From assembly GCF_030269925.1 (NCBI RefSeq), contig NC_085109.1:7130001-7194000 (forward strand): a DNA stretch of 64,000 bases, written 5' to 3'. A model generated the notes under the pieces. The model ran no database searches. It was not told the DNA's origin and was given only the letters and a program-made list of their open reading frames with translations. Shown in pieces: positions 44,479 through 54,897 of the stretch. This stretch comes from Bombyx mori (lineage: Eukaryota; Arthropoda; Insecta; Lepidoptera; Bombycidae). The stretch's first letter is position 1. Every line of letters begins with the position of its first letter. A program made the translations under genes and the position numbers.

Positions 44479-45175
44479 CTAGCTGTACCCGTCTCCTTCG
44501 CTGGGCATTTAAAACTAACATTATTATTTCTCACCCCCACAAAGATTTAGATTTAGAAGTCGTCGTGGCCTAAAGGATAAGACGTCCGGTGCATTCGTAT
44601 CTAGCGATGCACCGGTGTTCGAATCCCGCAGGCGGGTACCAATTTTTCTAATGAAATACGTACTTAACAAATGTTCACGATTGACTTCCACGGTGAAGGA
44701 ATAACATCGTGTAATAAAAATCAAACCCGCAAAATTATAATTTGCGTAATTACTGGTGGTAGGACTTGTGCGTCCGCACGGGTAGGTACCACCGCCCCGC
44801 CTATTTCTGCCGTGAAGCAGTAATGCGTTTCGGTTTGAAGGGTGGAGCAGCCGTTGTAACTATACTGAGACCTTAGAACTTATATCTCAAGGTGTGTGGC
44901 GCATTTACGCTGTAGATGTCTATGGGCTCCAGTAACCACTTAACACCAGGTGGGCTGTGAGCTCGTCCACACATCAAAGCAATAAAAAAAATTCTCATCA
45001 TTAACGCCCCCGCAACTGGTGTAGGGAGCCTAACACTCATAGAAAAATTAGCCTATCCATTAAGTACATGTACTTTCTACATGGAAACCAAGTTTCAAGT
45101 CAATCGGATGCATGATTCAGTAGTTATAACGGAACATCCGTAAAAACCACTGTAGATTTATATATTAGTATGATG
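44479..45175 (+). repeat. interspersed repeat ('ctagctg' family) split by a Bm1 insertion
   Basis: It begins 'ctagctgtacccgtctcctt' and ends 'tatatattagtatgatgg', like the elements at 14422 and 54994. Its middle is interrupted by the complete Bm1 at 44562-44991. The right half contains 'accaagtttcaagtcaatcg'. Confidence 0.7.
44562..44991 (+). repeat. full-length Bm1 SINE, nested
   Basis: Complete copy from the tRNA-like head gtcgtggcctaaaggataag to 'caaagcaataaaaaaa', with few changes. It is younger than the repeat it interrupts. Confidence 0.95.
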
Positions 45176-46930
45176 GATATTTTAGTAGCTCAAAGGATAC
45201 CTGATGTTTTACTAACTCACCGGCCAACGCTTACCTGACTGACCTATCTCTCTTGAAAAGTGAGATCGAATTCGCAAACTGTTCCATAAATAAACGAGAT
45301 CACTTTAATACTACTACTACCCCAACGGTCGGATTTCGACGAAGCTATTGCTGATACAGGCTTCTAAAGTATTAAAGTGTATTAAACAACAATTATTAAA
45401 ATCCAATAATAAAAAATGACATTATTACTGAAGATTTACGATACGACAAAGCTTTCTTTAATTATTATCGTTGCATATTAATTTAATTTCAATATCTTTG
45501 GTTTTTATTTAATGTATATACGAAATGCGAGTGCTGAAGATTTTTCTAATCACATAATGCATTTGTTTCGACAATTCAATCACTCGGTTCTGTTTCGGTG
45601 CGGCAAAAAAGTTTCTCTAATATGAGATCCAAAGGGTACAATTTGCCAAACAGAAATTAGGTCCATCTGACAAGGTGAAGACGCCTGAATAATTCGCGCC
45701 GTGTAATCTGCCGCGTCTGTTCTCTACTGCGATTATATTTACACACACAATACGTATTTGAATTTTAATGCCATTCCAAAAAGGTTTCGATTACATTTAT
45801 AGATCCAGGAAGGTTTTATATTATGCACTGACAGTAAGAAAGAATTTTTCAAAAAAAAAAAATTGCATTCATATATTGGACGGGTACGAATTGACTCATG
45901 ACTATAATCGAAATACAACTTTTTTTATTGTAATTGAACAAAACTATTATATATGTAACTATATTACAATTATTAGAAATTTGAGACGTAATTATATTTT
46001 AATAAAAGAGAACAGAACTGATTATCATTATATGTTCACGATTTAATTCTGCCAAATACGTCTGCTTCAATGTGACGACCATTTTGTTCTACACGGGTTA
46101 TTTCGGGGACTTTGCTGCTAATATTTACATATAAAACTTCCTAGTTTTATTAAAATGTATTATTCCATAATATGATGGAAACAAAACCACGGAAAATAAG
46201 ATAAAATGCGATTTACGGTGTCATAAAGCTACATTTTCAACTAATTAATCTCTTTATTTGTGCAGTACTCAACTTTACGCATTTTCTGATTAACTTTATT
46301 ACTATTCTCTCGTCAAACGGGGAAGCTGTTAGTAAACACACAATTATTGGCGTGATTATTTTTGTAACAAACGTTAGTGTTGCGTTATTTTATGAAGCTG
46401 TTATCAAAGCTTTACTTAATTCCTTTTATTTTCATTTAAAATATTTTCGTGTGACATCTCACGGCCATTTGTGCGTGTTATTTTGGAACCTCTGAGTCTA
46501 GAATTCAATGTTAATTGGTTTTACCAAGTTAAGAATTGTTCGCTAGCTAATTTTGCCATTATTCATATTATTTGAATTAAAAACATTTAGTCTGAAAGTT
46601 ATAGTTCACGTTTCGCTAATATACATATAATGTATTATTTTATTCGTATCAAAATACAGTTTAGCTTTGTAAAACTATAGCAATTGAGTTGCTCTTATAA
46701 AGAGAAACAACATTTAAAGCTATTGCTTCACCATTATTTTTATATATTTTTATATTTTTAATATTGCAAAAATGCTCTTTATATGTCTAATGTTCTAATG
46801 TTTCAATAATCGAAATTCTATTTATGACATCTATAGAAGAATGATATAAATAACATATTAACCTCTTTAAGGATAAATCGTATAGAGGTTACATACATAT
46901 AAGCTACAGTTTTTTTCACTACCCATTCGC
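45176..46930. other. AT-rich intergenic stretch
   Basis: No gene, RNA or repeat family recognised. The open frame at 45768-46046 is AT-rich and motif-free. Confidence 0.5.
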
Positions 46931-46934
46931 TGTT

Positions 46935-47215
46935 AGCCTAAGAGCCTATTCCAGCTACGCATGGACAGGTATGCGACCTCACGCACTCAACCTGAGTAAG
47001 TTTGTCAACACTATCCCTAGCAAGAGCAGCGGTTCGTAGAATCAACCACCGGATCAGAATCGCGATTCACTGAGAAGATCGGTGAGAAACTCAGTGGGTT
47101 GTATCTATAGGTTAATTCACACATCGTCGAGTTCGACCTGGACGGTGGATGCTTGAGGAGCCTAAAAGCGGGAGAGCGGATCCGGTAGATGCGACAAGAT
47201 ACATTTCGGGCAAAA
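46935..47215 (-). mobile_element. LINE 3' tail (BMC1-related subfamily)
   Basis: Reverse orientation: 'atcagaatcgcgattcact', 'gagaagatcggtgagaaact', 'catcgtcgagttcgacctgg', 'aggagcctaaaagcg'. No coding frame preserved. Confidence 0.7.
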
Positions 47216-47334
47216 GCTATAGTATATGACAGCAGACCGATGCCCCGGTTCTTTGTTACAGACAAACAAAGCTACCAGATCTGCAATATCAAGCTACGAC
47301 AACTACGAGACCGACGCAGAGCACTCACCTTTTA

Positions 47335-47474
47335 TTTATTTATTTTTTACTGCTTAGATGACTGAACGAGCTCACAGCCCACCTGGTGTTAAGTGGTTAC
47401 TGGAGCCCATAGACGTAAATGCGCCACCCACCTTGAGATATAAGTTCTAATGTCTCAGTATAGTTAGTACGGCA
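47335..47474 (-). repeat. Bm1 SINE fragment
   Basis: Tail half only: 'ctgcttagatgactgaacga' to 'gtctcagtatagttag'. Confidence 0.9.
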
Positions 47475-47979
47475 CCTATCAAAATAGTCTTGCCGGCGAG
47501 AGAACGAATAAGTTTTATACATATTATTTAAATGTTACGTCAACTTAATAGAATATATAAGTAATAGCTTATATAGCAGGCATAGCTTTATAGAGTAAAG
47601 TTCCTGACGGTTCAGGAAGGACTTTTGACTTAGAACCACTAGCGTAACTGCGCTTAGTGAATTTGTTTTTGTCGTTATATCACAAATTAAAGACTCGCCA
47701 AGAGCGACGCATCGATTTTATATTTCTTTTATATTAAGTCTTTAATATATCACATAAGGACAAATAAAGATCTCAAAACAATAATTCAGTCCACGCTCTT
47801 TTAGTAGAACGCAGCAGTGGTTTAAATAAAACTAGCAATAGTCCCGTGATTGTGCACGTAACTCAGCAATATCACTATATCGTCAGCAATGAAAATTATA
47901 ATCTCGAACAAACAGCTTCAATTGTCAGAATACCTTACTACTAGGAGTAAAAGTTAAAAATAGAAAACCATCCAGGATC

Positions 47980-48291
47980 TTTTTTTTTTTATAGCTTAGA
48001 TTTGTGGACGAGCTCACAGCCCACCTGGTGTTAAGTGGTTACTGCAGCCCATAGACATCTACAACGTAAATGAGCCACACACCTTGAGATATAAGTTCTA
48101 AGGCCTCAGTATAGTCACAACGGCTGCCCCACCCTTCAAGCCGAAACGCATTACTGCTTCACGGCAGAAATAAGCAGGGCGGTGGTACCTACCCGCGCGG
48201 ACTCACAAGAGGTCTCACCACCAGTAATTACGCAAATTATAATTTTTCGGGTTTGTTTTTTATTACACGATGTTATTCCTTCACCGTGGAA
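47980..48291 (-). repeat. Bm1 SINE including linker, lacking tRNA head
   Basis: Poly-T, 'atagcttagatttgtggacg', full body, then 'taattacgcaaattataatt' and the linker to 'tccttcaccgtggaacta'. Confidence 0.95.
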
Positions 48292-49300
48292 CTAACTATC
48301 TAAACTTAGCCACATCACTGTATTTTAATATATAGATTATTTTATTGTTGGAGTCTCAATCTGCATAGCTCGTTTATACTTTTTTCTACCTTTTAGTTAG
48401 TAGCCTAAGGGGTTATTCCAGCGAATAATACATAATACTTGGTAACTGATTACACGGAAGGGTAACAAAGCTAACGACCTATTTATTACATAATACGTGA
48501 ATTAGTTACTGGAGTCTATGGAAAAGATTGCGGGAATGAAATGAAACGCCTGGGCTACCCTTGAAATATTCATACAATAAAACTGCAGTGTTTGTTACTC
48601 TGTTTGTTTTTTTGATTGGATTTGATTGCCCAATGTATGTATGTATATATACTTGAAAATGATGAAACATTACAACAAAAAACACACTGCATTACGCCCC
48701 CCTGTGAATGTTTATCGTGACGTTCTGAGTGTGAAATTTTCCAAGTAAATTCAAACAACGACGCTGCATTAGTAGCGTCAGCAAACGTATTCAATATTAT
48801 TCAATTAATTAAATGAAACAAATATAAGTTTTCTTTATATTGCATTACTTTATGTTATTATAATTTAGCAGCTTAATAAGCATATAGTTCAATCATTTAT
48901 TTCATTTTATCATTAAAATAATTGTCCAGGGTTAAAAAATAAAATGAAATTTCATTCCGATCTATACAGGTAATTACGTTCTATATCTTCACATCCGATT
49001 TTCCCATTTTTTTCTACATTAAAATATGGATTAAATAATAATAATAATAAATACTGAAACATTTATTTCAGAAAAAATCCATAAAATAATAAGCTCTTTA
49101 TTAAAACTTAAATGTAATGATTTTGTCATTTATAAATCTGTTTAAATTTTTATATTAACTGCACTTGCAAGCCCTACTCTAACGTTATCTGTTTTGATGA
49201 CTATTTATTGTTTGTTTTCTAGGGGAAAACCTTATTGTTTCTGTTATTTTCAAAGGTGCCACGATTTTACAACATAATCCTTTGAACAAACTGTAATACA
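48292..49300. other. intergenic stretch upstream of the cysteine-rich cluster
   Basis: AT-rich with an (AAT)n run near 49037. No gene recognised. Confidence 0.5.
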
Positions 49301-49307
49301 TATAAAA
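49301..49307 (+). promoter_or_regulatory. TATA box of cysteine-rich gene 1
   Basis: TATAAAA lies 78 bp before the start codon. Expected transcription start is about 49331, giving a 5' UTR of about 48 bases. Confidence 0.65.
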
Positions 49308-49378
49308 TGCAAGGGAAGAGCAAAGTAAGATCATAACTCGAGTTAATTTCGAACGAAACTTGCATTTTATCAATAAAA

Positions 49379-49958
49379 ATGGTCTCGAAAGTGATTATTG
49401 CTTTATGCATCACGGTAAGTGCATCGGATTATTTTGATCTCTATAATAATAACATAAAAGTCAATCCCCATTAAATATTGTTCTTTGAATAACATAATCC
49501 AGATCAACTTTAATGAGATGATTGACAAATTATACAATCTTATAGCTGTTAACTGTCTTGCTTCGAAATATTATTATGAGAATGAGTATACAATCCTTTT
49601 TTTTGCTAGTGGTAAAATACTTTCTTCGCTTAATCCACAGCTAGCAGTAGCTTCGGCTGTCCCTCAACCTGCCACCGGTGGTGCCGGCGGTTGGGGAGGC
49701 TGGAACAATGGCGCAGTCAACCCTTGGATACCTCCATGGATCGCATCCGCTCCCTGGTACCCGCAGTGGGCTCCTTGCACCACCATCGGTAGTACTTGCC
49801 TAGATTGCACTACCAAGCAAGTTTGTACAAAAGTAGGAGGTATACAGAGGGCGTGTCTGGACCCGACTCTTCCTTACTGCAACCTCGGAGAATGCTCCGC
49901 TACCCCCGCTGAAGGATGTGAACCGGCCTCTGGTGCATCTGTAGCACCGACCGCTTAA
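49379..49958 (+). CDS. secreted Trp/Gly-rich cysteine-motif protein, cluster gene 1 (117 residues)
   Basis: Exons 49379-49414 and 49641-49958, phase 0, with donor 'acg|gtaagt' and acceptor 'taatccacag'. They encode the signal peptide MVSKVIIALCITLAVASA, cut by the intron. The mature chain has a Gly/Trp/Pro-rich segment (GGAGGWGGWNN, PWIPPWIASAPWYPQW). A cysteine module C-x2-C-x5-C-x9-C-x7-C-x4-C-x7-C follows, with an extra Cys seven residues before it. Spacing is identical in gene 2 and nearly so in gene 3. The 'PYCNLGEC' ending resembles the end of peritrophin-A/CBM14 domains, so a chitin- or matrix-binding role is possible but unproven. The Met-containing frame upstream of exon 2 is intronic. 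Confidence 0.85.
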
Positions 49959-50077
49959 TATTCGATACTCAAACATACTCGAAAATATATAACAGATACG
50001 AAAAAAAAAATTTTTTTGGAAAAAACTAACAAAAAATGTAATCAAAAGTGTTTCTTTACCATTATGTAGTCTTGTTT

Positions 50078-50083
50078 AATAAA
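50078..50083 (+). terminator. polyadenylation signal of gene 1
   Basis: AATAAA 120 bases after the stop codon; the first good hexamer downstream. Confidence 0.55.
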
Positions 50084-50687
50084 TATGAATATATCAAAAT
50101 TTTATTCCTAGCTCTTTTAATTTTCATTGTTCCTCCACAATCTTGCCTAGCAATAAAAATTGAAATGTTAAATCCTGTTTGTCTATAGAACAAATACTAG
50201 ATTTTATCAGCAAGCCTGAATACTAACAGTAGCTATGAATTATGGAAAAGCCTAATTTAATATTATTTAGCTCATCAAATATTCAAAATCTTAACTAACC
50301 AAACTTTGATAAAACTTGAACGATAACACGACGTTCATTTCATCTTATCATTCAGATATCTGCGTGTTCTAAAGCAGTAAACAATTACTGTACTATTAGA
50401 ACTGTTTTGAGAAATTTTTTAGCAATGCAATTATATAACAAAACTGACTAAACCATCATTCAACCATTAAAAAATTAACAGAACTATGATTGTAAATTTT
50501 CATATTGATTTAGTTATTATAATTCCAATAAATGATTGTTTTAAATTAATTCAGAACACTATGAAACGTAATATAGTTTTGTTAAACTAAAACACATTTT
50601 CTAAAATCTCAAAAAATATTGGATCTTCAACGATAATACTTCGCTTTTATAAGTAACAGCTAGAAGCTATTAACCCATTTCAATTTC

Positions 50688-50902
50688 TTTTTTTTATTGT
50701 TTTGATGGGTGGACGAGCTCACAGCCCACCTGGTGTATAGTGGTTACTGGAGCCCATAGACATCACGCAAACGCGCTACCCACCTTGAGATATAAGTTCT
50801 AAGAACGGCTGCCCCACCCTTCAAACCGAAACGCATTACTGCTTCACGGCAGAAACAGGCAGGGCGGTGGTACCTACCCGCGCGGACTCACAAGAGGTCC
50901 TA
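50688..50902 (-). repeat. Bm1 SINE, truncated
   Basis: Poly-T, 'attgttttgatgggtggacg', body to 'ctcacaagaggtccta'. Small internal deletions. Confidence 0.93.
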
Positions 50903-52069
50903 ATGTTATCGGATTCTTAACTAAAATCCTTAAATTTCAGCACCTTATTCAAATTGTAAAACTTCATGAAAACGTAAGCTCCAAAATAAATTTTTGATGA
51001 TAATATGCTTTTTATACTAAATTGTTTTCCGAATAACGTCTGCTAAAAACAATAAAAATAATATGTTTTTTACTGCAGTATTACAGATATCATATCAGTA
51101 TAGTATAGTATCGCATAGATAAAACATCTCGTAATAGTATATACAAGTGAATATTGTGTTATTACTGTAATTATCTATACCTAAAAGTTTGATCATTTTT
51201 TACAAGCAGCCGCAACATGCACCGTGATATTATTCTCATAATGCGTGTTTAGTTTAGTAAAAAATAATTTCCCTTCTTCTTCTTCATTGTCCTGAGCTTC
51301 AGTGCTGAAGGACGTGTATATTTCGATTTTTTCTAGATCTAAATCCTCCATATATATCTCTATTCTCGGCCTTTTATAGGTATGGTCCTCCTAGATCAAC
51401 AATTCAACCTTTTCCCAACAACAAAATTCGAGCGAGAGAACATTCTACAATGAATAATAACAGTAAAATAAAGCTATTTCGTCCGCGAATCATGCATTTC
51501 AATGTGAAGAGTAGGAATAAGTATTCAATTGAATTTCGATGCAATGTGCAAAACGTCAATATACACACGTTTGGAGTGAATCACTTCATCACCCTAACAT
51601 ATTAAGTGTATAATCTATGACCCTAACAATTGCGAATTCATCTTTCAAACTTAATTAGAAATGCAGAACCTGTCATAAGACTGTCACAGTCTTGACTATG
51701 AACTGCTAGAATACAAGAATAGAGAAGAATTGTAGAATACGAGAAACACAAATAAATTAAACACCATTAATTATCGAAAAGCTTCTTTATTATATGATAG
51801 CTTCTACATTTGCCAATTTTCAAAGCAAATGCGAAGCTATTAATAAAAAATTAAGTGAAACAAATTTATTTCCACCTTTTTAATTTCAGTGATAAGAGCC
51901 AATCAATGTCTCTGATATTGAATTTTATTTTCTAGTAAATAAATAACAATAATAATACTCTGGCCTAATGTTTCTGAGTTAAATAATACCCCTGTATTCT
52001 AGTTATTTTCCTACACGTCATCATCAACTGATTTATAAGACGCTACGAGCATTTTGCCCAAAATCCTGA
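50903..52069. other. intergenic stretch, nothing recognised
   Basis: AT-rich. No coding module related to the cysteine-rich cluster was found here. Confidence 0.45.
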
Positions 52070-52230
52070 CGAGCCTAAACCCTTGAAAACTGGTTACCAC
52101 AGCCCATGGGCAAAAATGATATCAGGGGCAAAAACATTACCTGTTGTAGAATACATTCTCGATTTTAGAATATATGTTCCAGAACTCACGAACTATTGAA
52201 AAGGGAAATTTGTTCCAGAAATCCAACGTT
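52070..52230 (-). mobile_element. degraded LINE tail
   Basis: 'tggttaccacagcccatggg', 'aaacattacctgttgtag' and 'ttccagaaatccaacg' weakly follow the reversed 17.1-kb LINE family. Confidence 0.4.
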
Positions 52231-52234
52231 TTTT

Positions 52235-52600
52235 TTAAATTTATTTTTTATTTATTTTTTATTGGTGCATAAAACAAATTACAATCATTACAGTACATAT
52301 TAGCTAAATCGTACAAGTAGTACCTAGATCTAATCTGGATTGCAATCTAAATAACATGTGCACTCAGCAAATCCATTTGAATGTACATAGCTTTGGCTAT
52401 TGAAAACAATTGAAATTACAAATATTGATAACTAGCCATTGTTAAATAGGATATCCTTCACACATCTGACAAATCCCCTGAGTCTAGGTTCAAAGATATC
52501 AAGATCACCGTGACATTTAGCCAAATCATTATACTGCCTGACCATTCTTACCATAGGGTTATAGTATGATATATTATTGTTATATGTCCGTAACGCAAAG
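52235..52600 (-). mobile_element. LINE reverse transcriptase C-terminal remnant
   Basis: The minus strand reads 'TYNNNISYYNPMVRMVRQYN', then 'DLAKCHGDLDIFEPRLRGF' and 'VRCVKDILFNNG', a typical end of a non-LTR RT (NP..R..R.YN.....DIF...L..F...V..IL). It is followed by an A/T-rich 3' UTR. The family could not be named. The + frame at 52566-52931 overlaps its upstream part and is probably a shadow. Confidence 0.6.
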
Positions 52601-53129
52601 AAACATAGCTCTTAAAAGACATTCTACACTACTACAAGAATTCTTTCAGGTAGGATCATTTAGATTTACTCCAGAGGATCATTTAGAGTTACGAAACACA
52701 AATGACGCTACAAAAATGAATTTATTCACTCGAAAGTACAATGAAATCCCTCGGGAAACCGATAAAGCCATGCTATTGTCTCTCTCAACACGGGCACGAA
52801 TAGAAAAATTCTCGTATACAAACAATAAAACACACGTTATCGACTATCCTATACAGGAAAATGCTCTTCGAGTAACTTTATTTTCCACTAGAAATTGCGC
52901 ATTGCTTTCCTTGTGTAAGATTTCAAACTAAACTTCAATAACTTTTCCGTATGGAATCGCTCGCAAAAATAAAAACGGAAAAGATGTGATGTGATTCTTG
53001 TCGTGAAAATTCAAAAAGAATAAGATTTTTTTTTTTTGCTGCTTATGCTTTTTGTACTGCACTTAAGGTATTTCGCCACCTCGTGACCAACAACGGCTCA
53101 TCAAGCCTTTTTCCTTGTTGTTATTTGCC

Positions 53130-53480
53130 TACCTATAGCCTTGAGGGGCTATCCTAGCTTCACCGGACATATAGGCGAGCTCGTGGGGCTCAGCCTGCCG
53201 ACCTTGCTAATGCTAGCTTTAGCAAGGACTTCATCGAATCTACCTCCGGATCGGAATCGCGACCCAGTGAGAAAGCGTGATCCAGCGAGAAAGTGTGAAC
53301 TGTGTCTGTGGGTTAATTTTGACAACGAACTCTTCGTCGTATTCAACGGGTTCGACGAGAACGGTGACCGTTGCTTGGAATGCCTAAAAGCACCGATAGT
53401 GGATGGTTAGGATCCGAAGTGACATGCGTTTTGTGCGACGGCGACTTTTTAACGTTTGGTCAGCAGATTCGGGTATGTAG
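53130..53480 (-). mobile_element. LINE 3' tail (BMC1-related subfamily)
   Basis: Reverse orientation: 'tacctatagccttgaggggc', 'ctccggatcggaatcgcgac', 'aacgggttcgacgagaacgg', 'ggaatgcctaaaagcaccga'. It is the opposite-strand counterpart of 63420-63750. Confidence 0.75.
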
Positions 53481-53689
53481 TTACCGACGGCCACGATAAG
53501 AGGATTTATTATATCGCACTTTATCTTGATATCTGATTGAAGGAAGCTTAATCCGTTTTATTAAGAATTATACAGTTTAAAGCAGGAATTCCCAAACTTA
53601 TTTAGTCTACTGCCCACTTTGAGAATAAATTATTTTTTAGCACCCCCATTTTTTCACCTACTTAAAAACCACTATAGCGAGAGCTCAGT

Positions 53690-54245
53690 CGGTGTCTAGT
53701 GCCGGCCACTGACATGCGCGCAAATATTCGTACATTGTACGAATGTTTGCGCGCATGTGAAGGGCCGTCAAACATTCATTCGCAAACCTAGCGGCTGTGC
53801 AAATGGGTTCGCACACTCAATTTGCGAACCCGTTTGCGCTTCCTCCTACACTTGTTTACGAATGTCTCACGAATTTCTCCACCTTTTTAATTCGTCAATA
53901 GAACACTGAAAAGAAAAAGAGTTTTGAATTCTTTCCCAGACATCATTAACAGCCATGCTGTTTTTATGGGACTTCTTTTGATGAAGATATGCTACACAGT
54001 AGACGTCACGAACTATGAAAATGGCGATACGTCCGTTACCTTCGCAATCGTCGGCGCAACTGGGCAAGCGAATGTGTGGGAGACTACGCGAAGGTTCGAG
54101 GTTCGCGCGCTTTGATGTCTGTAAAAAAACCGACACAGCTTGGAAAACCACGAATGCAGCGAAAACTTTGCATAATCATTCACAAATGTCGTCCTACACT
54201 TGTGGGTTTGCGTATTCGTGCGCATGTGAGTGACCGGTGTAAGAG
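53690..54245 (-). mobile_element. PIF/Harbinger-like DNA element with MADF-like frame
   Basis: The ends form imperfect inverted repeats: 'gccggccactgacatgcgcg' at the left and the complement of 'gcgcatgtgagtgaccggtg' at the right. The minus-strand frame 53867-54151 contains 'NDVWERIQNSF' and 'SIDELKRWRNS', which resemble the MADF/Myb-like second protein of PIF/Harbinger transposons. The nuclease ORF is absent. Exact ends and target duplication are unsettled. Confidence 0.55.
53713..53757. repeat. 21-bp near-perfect palindrome
   Basis: The arms catgcgcgcaaatattcg... (53713-53733) and its complement (53737-53757) have one mismatch and a 3-base loop. It lies within the left terminal region of the DNA element. 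Confidence 0.85.
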
Positions 54246-54846
54246 TCCTCATAGATGAAATTACAAATCGCCTCACAAGCTTCTACACAACGCTCCCTTT
54301 TTTGTTTTCTAGGTCTCTTACTGCCCCTCTTAAGGCCTGCAGCGCCCACAAGGTGGCGTTATCGCCCACTTTGGGAAAGGCTGGTTTAAAGTATACGAAT
54401 CTATTTTTGAATCGTTATTATTTATTATATCTTTACTTCTGGTTATTCTATTGGATTCTTCAGTTTTTTATGATATGATTACGATTCGGCAACTTTGTCA
54501 AAACTATGGCCTTCTCGCTTAACATCCCAAACTATTACCCATATAATGTTAGTATAAAATGATTTAGCTTCTTTGCTAAAGTATTTAGCTTTTATGCTAC
54601 AAATTGAAAATCTCTCGAATAGTTTCATCAAAGTGAAAATTCTGTCTGCTTAGATCAACAGACTGTAACGGTAACAGCGCTTTAGATATATTAATATCCT
54701 ATTTTGTAGAAACAACACACAGACTCACATTAGATTTAAATTTTTTAGAATTGATGTGGTCATTAAATTTATGTTTATTTAGATGATACCACAAACACGG
54801 CTGAGTGCTTTTGCAATGATAAGATGATTAAACCACTTAAAGTTTG

Positions 54847-54855
54847 TATATAAAG
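54847..54855 (+). promoter_or_regulatory. TATA box of cysteine-rich gene 2
   Basis: TATATAAAG lies 51 bp before the start codon. It implies a 5' UTR of only about 20 bases. Confidence 0.7.
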
Positions 54856-54897
54856 GGAATAATTCAGTTCCAATAACATCAATAAGTATCATTAAAC

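Noticed and set aside
52566..52931. 121-codon + strand frame
   Set aside because: No family motif. It overlaps the upstream part of a minus-strand LINE reverse transcriptase remnant and is most likely its shadow, although I could not align the LINE beyond about 52600.
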